Below are positions 26,685 to 35,607 of a DNA stretch of 64,000 nt, piece after piece. Under the pieces are notes generated by a model that saw only the letters and a list, made by a program, of their open reading frames with translations, did not search any database and was not told the origin of the DNA. Both the position numbers and the translations under genes were made by a program. Source of the DNA: Actinoplanes regularis (lineage in GTDB: Bacteria > Actinomycetota > Actinomycetes > Mycobacteriales > Micromonosporaceae); the NCBI RefSeq assembly GCF_900188005.1, contig NZ_FZNR01000003.1, positions 496,001 through 560,000 on the forward strand. Reading direction: 5' to 3'. The number at the start of each line of letters is the position of its first letter. Positions within the stretch are counted from its first letter, which is position 1.

Positions 26685-27649
26685 CGGTCACCGCCGCGGC
26701 CGGCTGCGGCGGGCCTGCGGAACACGGCGATCCGGTGGTCCGGCAGCGCGATGCCGTAGGCGTCGGTGTCGAACAGCTGCTGCGCGAACTCGGTGAGGTC
26801 GAACAGGGACAGGCTGATCCCGGCGGCGTGCAGCAGCCCGGTCCAGCCGCGGGCGTCACGCTCGGCGACGGCGAACGCTCGCTGGTTGGCGTGAATCCCG
26901 GCGTAGGAGGCCAGGAACGCGTCGATGACCTGCTGGCCGGACACGGTGTGGGTGGTGCCGCCTTCGGTGTGCAGCCAGCTGCCGACGATGTCGGCCGGTA
27001 CACCGGTGCGCTGTGCGATCTCCTCGATCGTGCACAGCACGTCGAGGACGAGTGCCTCGGCCGCTTGGTAGTCGCCGTAACCGACGGCATCCATGATCAG
27101 TACCTCGGCGGGGGCTCTGGTGATCCGGCGCAGATGCGCGCGGCTGTTCTCGAGGTCGGTGCTGATCCGCGTCCACCAGGTCACGGTCGGCGCCGCCGGG
27201 TCGGCCACGAGCAGGTGTGGGCCGTCGTGTTTACCGGGGGCGTCCTGGATGCGGCCGTCCTGCTTGTCGCCGAAGGCAGCCAACTTGAGCCGCGCTTGGC
27301 GGGTCAGCTGTGACAGCGCCTCGGCGGCGCGGGTCTGCTGCTTGAGCTGGTAGGCGGACAGCTCGGCGGCGGGCGTGACCACGCGGGCGTCGCGACAGAG
27401 CCACGCGATCGGGGTGCCGTCGCACGACACCACGTACACGATTCCGGCGGCGGTGACCGGTTGACCGGCCGGGTGGTAGATCGCGGCGTGCAGCTGCGCT
27501 GCCGGCTCGGGGTGCAGGGTTCCGGCTGGGATCGGGGCGTTGCGGCCGTAGCGGGTGTAGGTGAGGGACTGGCCGCGCAGCCGGCCGGCGTTGGCGTCGC
27601 GCAGTTTCCGGAACGCCGCGAACGCTTCTGTCTGGGTGCACCGGGTCAC
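26681..27649 (-). CDS. Hypothetical protein (322 aa)
   Basis: No family recognised. The N-terminal third looks like a compact alpha/beta domain (SLTYTRYGRNAPIPAG, IVYVVSCDGTPIAWLCRD). A helical middle (KQQTRAAEALSQLTRQARL) follows, and the C-terminal half has an HTH-like stretch (TIEEIAQRTGVPADIVGSWL) near 210-230. The GTG start overlaps the previous stop (GTGA). It is part of a tight minus-strand series with both neighbours. A regulatory or DNA-binding function is possible but not shown. Confidence 0.7.
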   Translation of the reverse strand: MTRCTQTEAFAAFRKLRDANAGRLRGQSLTYTRYGRNAPIPAGTLHPEPAAQLHAAIYHPAGQPVTAAGIVYVVSCDGTPIAWLCRDARVVTPAAELSAYQLKQQTRAAEALSQLTRQARLKLAAFGDKQDGRIQDAPGKHDGPHLLVADPAAPTVTWWTRISTDLENSRAHLRRITRAPAEVLIMDAVGYGDYQAAEALVLDVLCTIEEIAQRTGVPADIVGSWLHTEGGTTHTVSGQQVIDAFLASYAGIHANQRAFAVAERDARGWTGLLHAAGISLSLFDLTEFAQQLFDTDAYGIALPDHRIAVFRRPAAAGRGGDR

Positions 27650-28092
27650 CGGCGCTCACCCTTCTGCTTTGCGGCACGCTCGGCGTCGTGTCGCCGGTCG
27701 TCGATGTGCAGCCACACCGCGAGCGCGATCTCCTTCTCCATGTCCTGGTAGCTGCGCGGGTTGAACGTCACCCGCTCGCCGTCGAGAAAGAGGGCGTAGA
27801 CGGGCAGGACGTCGTAGCTCCCGTCCAGCTTGGCCTCGAAAGCCACGACCGTGACCTGGAACTCGGCGGCAGCGAATTCATACGACTGCGCCCGCGCGCA
27901 TGGCCTGGCGCCGTACGGATTGCATCGGTAGACGGGAGCCTCGACTTCGGTACGCAGGTATTTCTGCAGGTAGGTGGTGATCAGCCGGCCGAAGGTGTGC
28001 GCCCCGTACTCGGTGGGCTGCGGCTCGGCGCTGATCTGTACGGGCTCGGTGGTCGGTTCGATCGGTGGTGCCTCGATGGTCGTCATCTGCAT
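27646..28092 (-). CDS. Hypothetical protein, paralogue of the gene at 28171-28662
   Basis: A 148-residue protein whose C-terminal 110 residues share a pattern with the neighbouring upstream gene: FGR-x-I-T near the start, YR, YEF, a G-x-RV-x-F-x-PR strand, and a final helix with D-x-R-x-x-A-x-R. GAGGAG lies about 10 bases before the ATG at 28092. The function of the pair is unknown. Its stop overlaps the start of the next gene. Confidence 0.7.
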   Translation of the reverse strand: MQMTTIEAPPIEPTTEPVQISAEPQPTEYGAHTFGRLITTYLQKYLRTEVEAPVYRCNPYGARPCARAQSYEFAAAEFQVTVVAFEAKLDGSYDVLPVYALFLDGERVTFNPRSYQDMEKEIALAVWLHIDDRRHDAERAAKQKGERR

Positions 28093-28170
28093 GGCGAGGT
28101 GCTCCTCAACGAGGGGGATGAAAGGGGTGCCGGGGGCAGGTGGCCCACCGGTGGTCAGGGGTTGGCCAGG

Positions 28171-28662
28171 TCACGGCCGCCACCGTTGCCACGGGCGGCC
28201 GGATCGCTGGTCGGCGCGTCGAGCTGCCTGCCGGTGGTCGAAGACGGCCCCGGCGATGGTGGTGGCGATCTGCGTTTCGATCAGCTGCTGCGGGTAGCGG
28301 GGTGCGAAGGGCACTCGCTGGCCGTCGAGGTGGATCTGGTACTCGGTGCGGTGGCGCCGCACGTGTGGGGAGCCGACGGGGTAGCGGGTGATCTGGACCC
28401 GGCATCCGTCGACGGTGAACTCGTACTGGTCTGTCGCCCCCGGACGCCGGGCGACCGGCGCAGACCGATACCGGGGATCCGCGACGCGGACCTGCAGTAG
28501 ACCAGCCAGATGAGTGGCGATCCGCCGGCCGAAGACGTGCGGATCATCAACGCCGTCGGCGGTCGATCCTGCCCCGTCGGGCTCGGCGGTGCTATCCGGG
28601 GAAGACGTTGGCGGCGAGTCGTTCGGCTCGCCGGGCTGTGCTGTGCCAGGGGAAGACACCAT
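28171..28662 (-). CDS. Hypothetical protein, paralogue of the gene at 27646-28092
   Basis: A 163-residue product with an N-terminal Pro/Ser/Asp-rich tail of about 45 residues and then the same alpha/beta pattern as its downstream neighbour (FGRRIATHLAGLLQVRV, QYEFTVDGCRVQITRY, LDGQRVPFAPRYPQQ). AGGAG lies 7 bases before the ATG at 28662, which supports this start. Tandem, diverged duplication is the simplest explanation for the pair. The function is unknown. Confidence 0.7.
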   Translation of the reverse strand: MVSSPGTAQPGEPNDSPPTSSPDSTAEPDGAGSTADGVDDPHVFGRRIATHLAGLLQVRVADPRYRSAPVARRPGATDQYEFTVDGCRVQITRYPVGSPHVRRHRTEYQIHLDGQRVPFAPRYPQQLIETQIATTIAGAVFDHRQAARRADQRSGRPWQRWRP

Positions 28663-28735
28663 GCAGAAACTCCTGTTCAGGGGGTCGGAGCGCGCCGTGC
28701 TCGGAAGGCCAACTCGGGTGGAGTAGGCCGCAGGG

Positions 28736-29179
28736 TCACTGGCGCGGCGGAGCTGGTGGGGCGATCCGCGGATCGGTGAGGGGTGAGCTGGACGTGCTCA
28801 GTGGCACCGGGTTGAGTACCGGTCTGCCTTCGGTGGTGACCATGACCCGGTAGCCCTCGCCGTAGCCGGGCTCCTGGGTGAGGTCCAGGCACACGTCGGC
28901 GCAGCCGTCGACGGGCTGGAACACTTGCAGGGTGATGCCGCCGATGGTGATGCGGGCGGTGACCAGCCCGTACCGGTCCTCGGTGACCTCGGCGGCCACC
29001 TCCAGGGTCGGCAGCTTCAGCCGTGGCCGGCCGCTCGCGTCGACCAGCTGCATCAGCAGTTCGACGGTGTCCGCGCCGGAGACGCTGTCGCCTTCCTGGT
29101 TGAGGAACGCGGTGAGCCGGTCCAGGATCGCCGTGTCCCGCGACGGCTGCGACTGTTCGGAATGCTGCTGCCCGGTCAT
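28736..29179 (-). CDS. Hypothetical protein (147 aa)
   Basis: A small acidic protein without a recognised family. Predicted strands include GLVTARITIGGITLQVF and CADVCLDLTQEPG; the fold looks alpha/beta. The ATG at 29179 overlaps the stop of the cytosine methyltransferase gene (ATGA), so it should be co-expressed with it. Whether it is functionally linked to the methyltransferase is unknown. Confidence 0.65.
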   Translation of the reverse strand: MTGQQHSEQSQPSRDTAILDRLTAFLNQEGDSVSGADTVELLMQLVDASGRPRLKLPTLEVAAEVTEDRYGLVTARITIGGITLQVFQPVDGCADVCLDLTQEPGYGEGYRVMVTTEGRPVLNPVPLSTSSSPLTDPRIAPPAPPRQ

Positions 29180-30729
29180 GCGGCGGCCCCGGCGAGCGCG
29201 TAGTCGCCGCGCACGAACGTCGGTGCCTGGCCGGTGATGGTTTCGACCAGCGCCGCGATCAGATCCCTCGCCGCGCAGGGGGTGACGGCGTTGCCGGCCT
29301 GCCGGACGCGTTCGCGGCGGGTGCCCAGGATCTCGTAGGCGGGGTCGAACGCCATCCCGGCCTGGATCTCATGGGGCTCCAGCATCCGGAACAGGCAGTC
29401 CATCACATCCAGCGCGGTGGCTGGGGCGGTGTCGAGCAACCCGAACCGGTCGACCGTGGACAGGGCACCCATCGGCTGGTCGGTGGGCCGGGCCCGGCCG
29501 GTGCCGTAGTACGGCACCAGCAGTTCGGGCCACGACAGCAGCGCGTGATGGTTGCCCGCAGCGGTGACGGTCGGCAACGGGTGCGTGCCAGCGGGGCGGG
29601 CGACGCCGTGGTTACGCATCGGCACGACGAGGGCGTCCTGGGCGCGGCCGGTCTGCGCCCGCAACGGCCGGTCGACCGGCCGGATGTGCGAGACGGTGGC
29701 CCGGCCTTCCAGCGCCACAACCAGCGGGGTGAGCACGTCGCCGAGCGCCGGGACGGCCAGAGCGTCGGTCTCGCGGGTGGTCCGGGCCGGCATCGGCGCG
29801 TCGACCGGGACCGCGCTGGTGCGCCAGGTGCCGCCGGCGGGCACCATCATCGGCCGCGCGTACCGGGCCAGGCCCTGCTCGATCCGGTCCATCGTCTTGA
29901 CCGCGAGAGGTTTGGCCCGGTCACCAATTCGGGTGCCCGCCAGGTTCCAGTCGATCGCCGCTGCGGCTGGCAGCACCCGCGGGTAGACGCGGTTGCCGCG
30001 GCAGGCAGTGGTGGGGCAGCGCCACACGTACTGGGCGCCGTAGCGGCCCCACGCCACGTTCGGGTTCTTCCACGCCTGGATCGGCGTCTGCGTCCGGCCG
30101 CACCGGTCACAGGTGGCCTGCGGCCGGGTCCAGCGGCGCAGGTCCGGGCACCGGCCGATGCTCTTCAAGTGGCCGATCGTGTACCAGCGATCCCGGGACT
30201 GGCAGGCCCCGTCCCCGCCGGCCTGGGCGAACATCGAGTTCAGGTAGACGGTGTGCAGGCAGTACCGGTAGCCCTCCAGCGCCGAGCGCCACGCCGCATA
30301 CGGGATCCACCGGGTGACCTCGACGACATTCTCGACGATGAATCCCTTGTAGGGGCGGCCGGCGAGCCATTTCGCCTCGATGAACCGGACGACGTCCCAC
30401 ATGGTCGCCCGAGAGCGTTCGGCGGCGTCATCGGGCAGGATCTCGCCGAACAGGTCGGGGACTTGGTCGGCGGCGCGTACGCCTTTGGCCTGGGAGTGGT
30501 TGGTGCACTCGGGTGAGGCCCACAGCAGGTCCGTCGCCGGGTAGCGGCGGGGGTCGATCTGTGAGATGTCGGCGCAGTCGTGCGCGGCGTGCGGCAGGTT
30601 GTGCTCGTGGGTGGCGATCGCCTTGTCCCAGTGGTTGGCGGCGATCACGGTGCGCACGCCGTCGACGAGCTCGGCACCGGATGCCGAGCCGCCCGCGCCG
30701 CAGAACAGGTCAGTGAGGGTCAGAGTCAA
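29176..30729 (-). CDS. Orphan C5 cytosine DNA methyltransferase
   Basis: A 517-residue C5-methyltransferase. Motif I is DLFCGAGGSASG at residues 7-18. The catalytic motif IV is SPECTNHS, where Glu precedes the catalytic Cys in place of the usual second Pro. Motif VI is VENVVEV, motif VIII QSRDRW and motif X QAGNAVTP near the C-terminus. A zinc-ribbon-like insertion (CDRCGRTQ, then CPTTACRG) lies in the middle. No restriction enzyme is next to it, so it is an orphan methylase, probably protecting the element from host restriction. It starts at a TTG with GGAG about 9 bases upstream. Its product must be tolerated by the McrBC system of the same window. Confidence 0.92.
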   Translation of the reverse strand: MTLTLTDLFCGAGGSASGAELVDGVRTVIAANHWDKAIATHEHNLPHAAHDCADISQIDPRRYPATDLLWASPECTNHSQAKGVRAADQVPDLFGEILPDDAAERSRATMWDVVRFIEAKWLAGRPYKGFIVENVVEVTRWIPYAAWRSALEGYRYCLHTVYLNSMFAQAGGDGACQSRDRWYTIGHLKSIGRCPDLRRWTRPQATCDRCGRTQTPIQAWKNPNVAWGRYGAQYVWRCPTTACRGNRVYPRVLPAAAAIDWNLAGTRIGDRAKPLAVKTMDRIEQGLARYARPMMVPAGGTWRTSAVPVDAPMPARTTRETDALAVPALGDVLTPLVVALEGRATVSHIRPVDRPLRAQTGRAQDALVVPMRNHGVARPAGTHPLPTVTAAGNHHALLSWPELLVPYYGTGRARPTDQPMGALSTVDRFGLLDTAPATALDVMDCLFRMLEPHEIQAGMAFDPAYEILGTRRERVRQAGNAVTPCAARDLIAALVETITGQAPTFVRGDYALAGAAA

Positions 30730-30753
30730 CGCGCAGAATCTCCAGAAACGAGC

Positions 30754-30799
30754 AAAGGGCGGGAGACCCGCGCCCGGACGGCGTAGGTCTCCCGCCCTT
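30754..30799 (-). terminator. Strong hairpin upstream of the cytosine methyltransferase
   Basis: The arms AAGGGCGGGAGACC and GGTCTCCCGCCCTT are perfectly paired around an 18-base loop. On the minus strand it ends about 10 bases before the GGAG of the methyltransferase gene, followed by TTTGCTCGTTT. Confidence 0.65.
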
Positions 30800-30856
30800 C
30801 GAGGCGAGGGATAAAAGAGGGAGAAGGTCAGCAGCTGGCGTGCGGTACGCCGCTTG

Positions 30857-31255
30857 CTACCTGAGAGATAGCCCCCAGTGGTTGGGAGCCCACCGGGTCA
30901 CCGGTGCGACCTGCTCCGTGACGCCACCGACCTCGATCGGCAGAGCCCAATGCCAGTCCACGCCGGTGAGGGCAACCCCGTCCGGCGCGGGATCGTCGAG
31001 CGCGGTGGCCGGCTCGGGCGTGGTGCCGGTGCTGGGGGTGGCCGCCGTGGACCACAGCGGCGGGGTGAATGGCGAGGACCAGAGCATGTCCGGATAGGCG
31101 TCGCCGCCGGGCACGGCCGGCAACGAGGGCAGCGCCTGCGTGCGGGCATGCTCGGGCAGCAGCCCGGCGTAGGCCAGTGACATCTGGGCCGGACCGGTCA
31201 CAGGGTGTCGGCGGGCGGCTGGTGTCGCTCCGCCGCCACGGAGGCTGTCGATCAT
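30857..31255 (-). CDS. Hypothetical protein (132 aa)
   Basis: A Pro/Thr/Ala-rich protein with no family match. The ATG at 31255 is preceded by GAGGAG at about 10 bases, which is the main reason to call it. It has aromatic-rich stretches at the C-terminus (DWHWALPIEV, NHWGLSL) but few predicted helices. It lies between the ParB-like and the cytosine methyltransferase genes. Confidence 0.5.
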   Translation of the reverse strand: MIDSLRGGGATPAARRHPVTGPAQMSLAYAGLLPEHARTQALPSLPAVPGGDAYPDMLWSSPFTPPLWSTAATPSTGTTPEPATALDDPAPDGVALTGVDWHWALPIEVGGVTEQVAPVTRWAPNHWGLSLR

Positions 31256-31347
31256 CAATGCGGGCTCCTCATGGGTGGCTGGCGGGTACCGCCGTCATGT
31301 GCAGCGGGCCCGCCAGCCGGGGCGGAAGGATCGGGGTAACGCGCTGG

Positions 31348-33177
31348 TCAGGCCGCGGGGGTGTCTGCGGCGTCAGCGTCGGCCGGGGTCAGCGGCTCGT
31401 CCTCGTCGAGATCGTCGAACATCGCCTCGTCCTCGACGACCTCGTCGAAGCCGTCGAAGCTGTCGAAGCCGTCGAGGATCTCAGCAGTGACGGCGTCGTC
31501 CTCGCCGGTGCTGAGCTCGGGCGCCTGGACGTCGCTGCCCGGCTCGTCGGCAGCGTTCTGATCACCGGGGTCGGCAGCCTTGTCATCCATCGGCTCGTCC
31601 GCCGGGTCGGCTGGCGTGATGTCGGCCAGGAGCTTGGTTTCGGCCTCGGAGAGGGTGTAGCCGTCGGCGACGAGCTGGTGGAGCCAGGCGATGGCTGCGT
31701 CGTCGTCCATGTAGTGCGCCCATTCGGTGGCGTAGCGCAGGTTGTGTTCCTGGTGGCCGATCCACTGGGCGACCAGGCAGCGCCGCAGCCGGTCCTCCTT
31801 GGCCGCTTCCAGGGCGTCGTCGGTCACGCCGCCGAGGTCGGCGTACAGGTTGTCGACGTCGTGGCGGCTCAAGTCGGTACCGGTCACTGTGGCGCGCAGC
31901 GCGTCGGGGAACAGCCGCTTGATCACGCGGGTCGCGGTGTACGACTGCCGGTAGAAGTCGGTGCGGACCGTAGCCGCGATCTTCAGGGCCTCCTGGTGGG
32001 CGGCCTTCTCCTGCTCGGCGCGTTCCTGAGCGACCCGTTCTTCCTCCGAGACGCCGGGCCGGGCGTAGACGACCTTGCGCAGGGTGTAGCCGTACTCGGC
32101 CGGGTTGACGCAGTAGACGACGGCGCGGGCGTGCTCACCGTTCTTCTCGATGAACGCGGCGAACCCGGGCCGGGTGCGGACCTCGTCGAGGTTGAGTCGC
32201 TCACCGTCGGCATCCACGAGCCGCGACGCTTCGACCGCCGGGTTTTCGTAGCCCCAGCCCTTCGGCTTGCCGGTGATCTTGACGCCGGCCAGGATCTGCT
32301 CGGCTTTGACCCGGTCCTTCGCGCTGTTGTAGGCGACCTTGGACCGTTCGGTGGCGACGGCGTGCCGGAATCCCCAGCCGGAGTTGGCCTGCTTGATGAT
32401 GCGGTTGAGCACGGTCGGCTGGTCTTTGAACTCGGCCATCGCGGCGGCGTCGTCGAGGGTCAGATCGCCGGTGTCGGCGGCCTGGCGGGCGGCTTCCGGC
32501 AGAGCCCGGAGGGTCAGGGTCTTCTTGACCTTGGCGACCGGGACGTGGCGGACCTTGGCGATCTTCTCCGGGGTCCAGTCGAGCAGGGTGAGCTGGTGGT
32601 AGCCCTCGGCCTCCTCGGTGGCGGTCAGCCCGACCCGGTGGCCGTTCTCGGCCAGCTGCGCGACGATCTGCGCGGCGGCGCCCTCGTCGGACGCCACCAC
32701 ACACGGGATCCGCGGGAAGCCGAGGTCGATGGCCGCATACTTACGTCGGTGCCCGATCATGATCATGAGCTGGGTGTCGTCGCCGTCGATCGGGACCACG
32801 ACCAGCGGGCACAGGATGCCCACGACCCGCATCGAGGCCTTGAGGTCCTCCACATCACTGGTCGAGGCGCGCAGGTTGCGCGGGTTGTCGATCAGCACCT
32901 GCGGGTCGACGTACTCCACGCGCAGGTGCGGCATCTGCGCCACCAGGCGCTCCAGCCCGTCGGCAGGGTCGTCGTCGATGATCTCCCCGTCGACGACTTC
33001 GCCGTCCAGGACGACGTCGGCCGGGACGAGGTCGGCCCCCGTGCGATCGGTCGGGATGACGGCCAGTTCCTGACCGGGCGCGTCGCCGGCGTCCTCGCTG
33101 CCATCAAAGGCGATGTCCTCGGCGGTGTCCTGGGAGAAGTCCTCGGGTTCGGTGGCGGCGAGGGTGGTGATACTCAT
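31348..33177 (-). CDS. ParB-like nuclease/partition-domain protein
   Basis: A 609-residue protein whose residues about 85-230 match the ParB N-terminal domain: NPRNLRASTSDVEDLKASM, then the CTP-binding-type motif IGHRRKYAA. An HTH region follows (WTPEKIAKVRHVPVAKVKK). The first 80 residues and the last 100 are unusually acidic and disordered. The central 300 residues match no domain I know. No ParA gene adjoins it. Such ParB-like proteins on actinobacterial elements may act in partition or as DNA-binding regulators. The ATG at 33177 is chosen because the ordered acidic N-terminus starts there and GGAAGG lies upstream; the longer frame to 33402 has no support. Confidence 0.85.
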   Translation of the reverse strand: MSITTLAATEPEDFSQDTAEDIAFDGSEDAGDAPGQELAVIPTDRTGADLVPADVVLDGEVVDGEIIDDDPADGLERLVAQMPHLRVEYVDPQVLIDNPRNLRASTSDVEDLKASMRVVGILCPLVVVPIDGDDTQLMIMIGHRRKYAAIDLGFPRIPCVVASDEGAAAQIVAQLAENGHRVGLTATEEAEGYHQLTLLDWTPEKIAKVRHVPVAKVKKTLTLRALPEAARQAADTGDLTLDDAAAMAEFKDQPTVLNRIIKQANSGWGFRHAVATERSKVAYNSAKDRVKAEQILAGVKITGKPKGWGYENPAVEASRLVDADGERLNLDEVRTRPGFAAFIEKNGEHARAVVYCVNPAEYGYTLRKVVYARPGVSEEERVAQERAEQEKAAHQEALKIAATVRTDFYRQSYTATRVIKRLFPDALRATVTGTDLSRHDVDNLYADLGGVTDDALEAAKEDRLRRCLVAQWIGHQEHNLRYATEWAHYMDDDAAIAWLHQLVADGYTLSEAETKLLADITPADPADEPMDDKAADPGDQNAADEPGSDVQAPELSTGEDDAVTAEILDGFDSFDGFDEVVEDEAMFDDLDEDEPLTPADADAADTPAA

Positions 33178-33450
33178 CAGAGATCTGGTCCTTCCAACGT
33201 TCCTACATATCAAGAGAGGTGAATGCCGCCGCGCGGCGCTGGTGGCCGCGGGCGGTGCTGGCCCGATCCGTGCAGGGCGGCCGATCGGCGCAGACCCGCA
33301 CAGGCCCCCGCCCCGCCCGACTGATGCGCAGCCGGTAGCGGGGTGGACGGGGCGGGGGTCTTGCGGGGCCAGCCGGGGCCGGCCAGGATCGCGGGCCAGC
33401 ACAGCCGGGCGGCCCGCGCCCGCGACGGCACCACCGGGCGTCCCCCGCTG
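33178..33450. other. Intergenic stretch upstream of the ParB-like gene
   Basis: About 270 bases with no convincing gene. It must hold the promoter of the ParB-like gene on the minus strand. It contains GC-rich imperfect hairpins. I do not see a 14-bp parS-type palindrome of the chromosomal ParB kind. Confidence 0.45.
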
Positions 33451-34680
33451 CTACGCGGCAGCGGCGAGTGCCGGGACGAGGACGGGTGCGGACCAGTGGG
33501 TGCGGGCGATACCGACGCCGACCTCGTAGCGGTCACCGTCGTTGCCGCAGCCGCAGCACAGCCCGACGGTGGGACCGTGCTGGTCGTAGTCGTCGGCGAC
33601 CAGGGAGAACCCGGCGGTGAAGTCGCCGAGGACCCCGCGGGGGTCGTTCTCGCCGTCGTCGGCGCCCCACAGCAGCCAGCCGCAGACAGCGCACCGGCCG
33701 TGGTAGCGCAGCACCCGATCGCGGCGCCGCCACGAGTCGTGCCACACCTGCACCGGCGTGGTTCGAGCGGCCTCGCCGGTGAAGCGGGGCTCGTCGACGC
33801 GGACAGGTGCGGCCAGCCGCACCGGCCGGAACAGGAACTCCGGGGTAGCGCCGGACCGGACGGGTTTGGTCATCCGCACGACGCTGGTGGAGAAGCTGGT
33901 ACCGGACGGCTTGTATGCCTCGAACGGCATCGCTTCGTGAGTGCCGTAGTACTCGACGAGCGTCCGGATGTCGCGATGCCGGGTGTCGCCGCGGGTGGCG
34001 ATGCTGGCCGGGACCACACACACCAGGCGGGCGCCAGGGGCGAGCAGGTGCCAGGCCAGGCGCAGGTGCTCGATCCACAACGCCTTGTCGGAGGGGACGG
34101 AGAACGGCGGGTTCATGACGATCGCGTCGAACCGCACCCGTTCAGCCATGGCGCGGGCGGCGTAGGTTTCGAACGTCTGGGTGTGCACGGTGATGGCCGG
34201 GTCGAGGTTCTCGCACACGGCCGCCCGCGCCGGGTTCGATTCGACGGCGGTCACAGCCACGCCGGGGTTGATCCGCAGCATCGCGGCGGCAAGAGAGCCG
34301 ACACCGGCCGACGGCTCCAAGACGCGGGAGCCCGGCGGCAGCCAGGCGAGGTCGCTGTGCGGGTAGGAGCACAGGTCGTCGGCGACGTCGTCCGGGGTAC
34401 GGACCCAGCCTTCAGCGGTACGCGGGTGCAGCGGCACCACCCCGCCCGCGAGGACCTGCTTGACGAGCAGAGCGGCGTCGGTGCCGTCGGGAAAGACGGT
34501 CGCTCGGGCCGCCGGGGACCACAGCCCGCCCAGGGCCGCCAAGACCTTGGCGACGTCGGCGTAGTCGTCGACCGGCAACTGCTCGGCCAGCCGCACCCGG
34601 GCACCGTCGATGTGAGCGGCCTCCAGCGCCGCGCGGGTGGCCGGCGTGAGATGGGAACGCGAAAGAGAACGTGAACGCAA
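33451..34680 (-). CDS. Orphan N6-adenine-type DNA methyltransferase
   Basis: A 409-residue class I methyltransferase. SAM motif I is EPSAGVGSLA near residue 115 and the catalytic motif IV NPPFSVPSD near 183, typical of N6-adenine or N4-cytosine enzymes. The first 90 residues form an extra domain, and the C-terminal 130 residues carry zinc-ribbon-like Cys pairs (CAVCGWL, CCGCGND). The TTG at 34680 is chosen because GGACGGAG lies 6 bases upstream; the frame continues to 34773 without a better signal. No cognate nuclease is nearby, so a protective or anti-restriction role is likely. Confidence 0.8.
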   Translation of the reverse strand: MRSRSLSRSHLTPATRAALEAAHIDGARVRLAEQLPVDDYADVAKVLAALGGLWSPAARATVFPDGTDAALLVKQVLAGGVVPLHPRTAEGWVRTPDDVADDLCSYPHSDLAWLPPGSRVLEPSAGVGSLAAAMLRINPGVAVTAVESNPARAAVCENLDPAITVHTQTFETYAARAMAERVRFDAIVMNPPFSVPSDKALWIEHLRLAWHLLAPGARLVCVVPASIATRGDTRHRDIRTLVEYYGTHEAMPFEAYKPSGTSFSTSVVRMTKPVRSGATPEFLFRPVRLAAPVRVDEPRFTGEAARTTPVQVWHDSWRRRDRVLRYHGRCAVCGWLLWGADDGENDPRGVLGDFTAGFSLVADDYDQHGPTVGLCCGCGNDGDRYEVGVGIARTHWSAPVLVPALAAAA

Positions 34681-34708
34681 CGAAAGCTCCGTCCGGAAAC
34701 ACGAAAAG

Positions 34709-34793
34709 AGGGGCCGCCCGCGGCGGTGCCGCGCCGCGGTCGCTGGACCAGGCCAGGACGGCGCGAGCACCACCGGCGAAGGCGGCCCCTGAC
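34709..34793 (-). terminator. Long-range hairpin upstream of the methyltransferase
   Basis: GGGGCCGCC near 34709-34717 can pair with GGCGGCCCC near 34785-34793, with further partial pairing inside. On the minus strand it ends about 15 bases before the methyltransferase ribosome binding site. Confidence 0.4.
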
Positions 34794-34848
34794 AACAAAG
34801 GAAGGGGTGGGGAGCAGCTGGACCGGGTCCAGTGCGGTTTGCTGGTGT

Positions 34849-35475
34849 TTAGTCGTCGGCGAGTTCGTCGGCGCTGTCGATGTCGACGTGGAACTCTTCG
34901 GAGTCCTCGACGACGTCATCGACGTTGCTGGTGTCCAGCCGCAGGTAGCTGCCGTCGCTCTTGGCCGCATCTGCGGTGCTGCCGCGCACGAGGTAGCTGC
35001 CGCGGACGGTGAACCTCACCCGGACCAGCGGCTCGTACGGCGGCATGCCGAAGTGCTCCAGGAACCGGTCGAGGCCGTCGCGGCAGATGTCGCCGTCGCG
35101 GTGCCGGGCGATCGCGTAGTCACGAATCTGCTGGAGCTGGCGTTCGTGCTCACGCTGCTGCCGGTCGAGCGCGGCCTTAGCGGCGCGGGTCTGGTTGTGC
35201 AGGCTGCGTGCGGCCTGGCGCAGCAGCGTCGCCTGCCGGAACGGATCGGTGATCACGGTGGCGAGCCGGTCGAGCGGCTCGGTGCTCAGCACGCCGTCGT
35301 CGAGTAGCACCTCGGTGACCGCGTCACCGCCGGAGATCACGACAGCGTCACTCGTGCCGGCGTCCAGCCGTACGACCGGGAACCCGCCGATCCACGCGGC
35401 GATCACCTGACCGAGCGTCGTGGTCGGCGCCGTATCGGTTGCGGGCGGTTCGGAGGTGGTGAGGGCACAAGTCAT
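34849..35475 (-). CDS. Hypothetical protein (208 aa)
   Basis: No known family. The N-terminal 75 residues form an alpha/beta region (VVRLDAGTSDAVVISGG). A long amphipathic helix follows (ATLLRQAARSLHNQTRAA into REHERQLQQIRDYAIARHR). The C-terminus is beta-rich and very acidic at the end (VVEDSEEFHVDIDSADE). The ribosome binding site for the ATG at 35475 is weak. It stands alone on the minus strand between the methyltransferase and the cluster starting at 37939. Confidence 0.6.
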   Translation of the reverse strand: MTCALTTSEPPATDTAPTTTLGQVIAAWIGGFPVVRLDAGTSDAVVISGGDAVTEVLLDDGVLSTEPLDRLATVITDPFRQATLLRQAARSLHNQTRAAKAALDRQQREHERQLQQIRDYAIARHRDGDICRDGLDRFLEHFGMPPYEPLVRVRFTVRGSYLVRGSTADAAKSDGSYLRLDTSNVDDVVEDSEEFHVDIDSADELADD

Positions 35476-35607
35476 GGAGAGAACGACCTTTCAAACGGGG
35501 TGAGGGGTCAAGAAGACGTCCACGTCGGGCAACGTGGGACCACGGTCAGGAGCGCCCGGACCGTCCCGATCGCGGGCGGCCAGCAGCGGTGTTGCGGGAA
35601 GGCCGGT

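Noticed and set aside
31348..33177. Adjacent ParA/ParB partition operon
   Set aside because: No ParA-type Walker ATPase lies next to the ParB-like gene, so a full partition cassette is not supported.
29371..33222. Long plus-strand open frames opposite the methyltransferase and ParB-like genes
   Set aside because: Typical high-GC antisense frames with no recognisable domain; the minus-strand genes explain the sequence.
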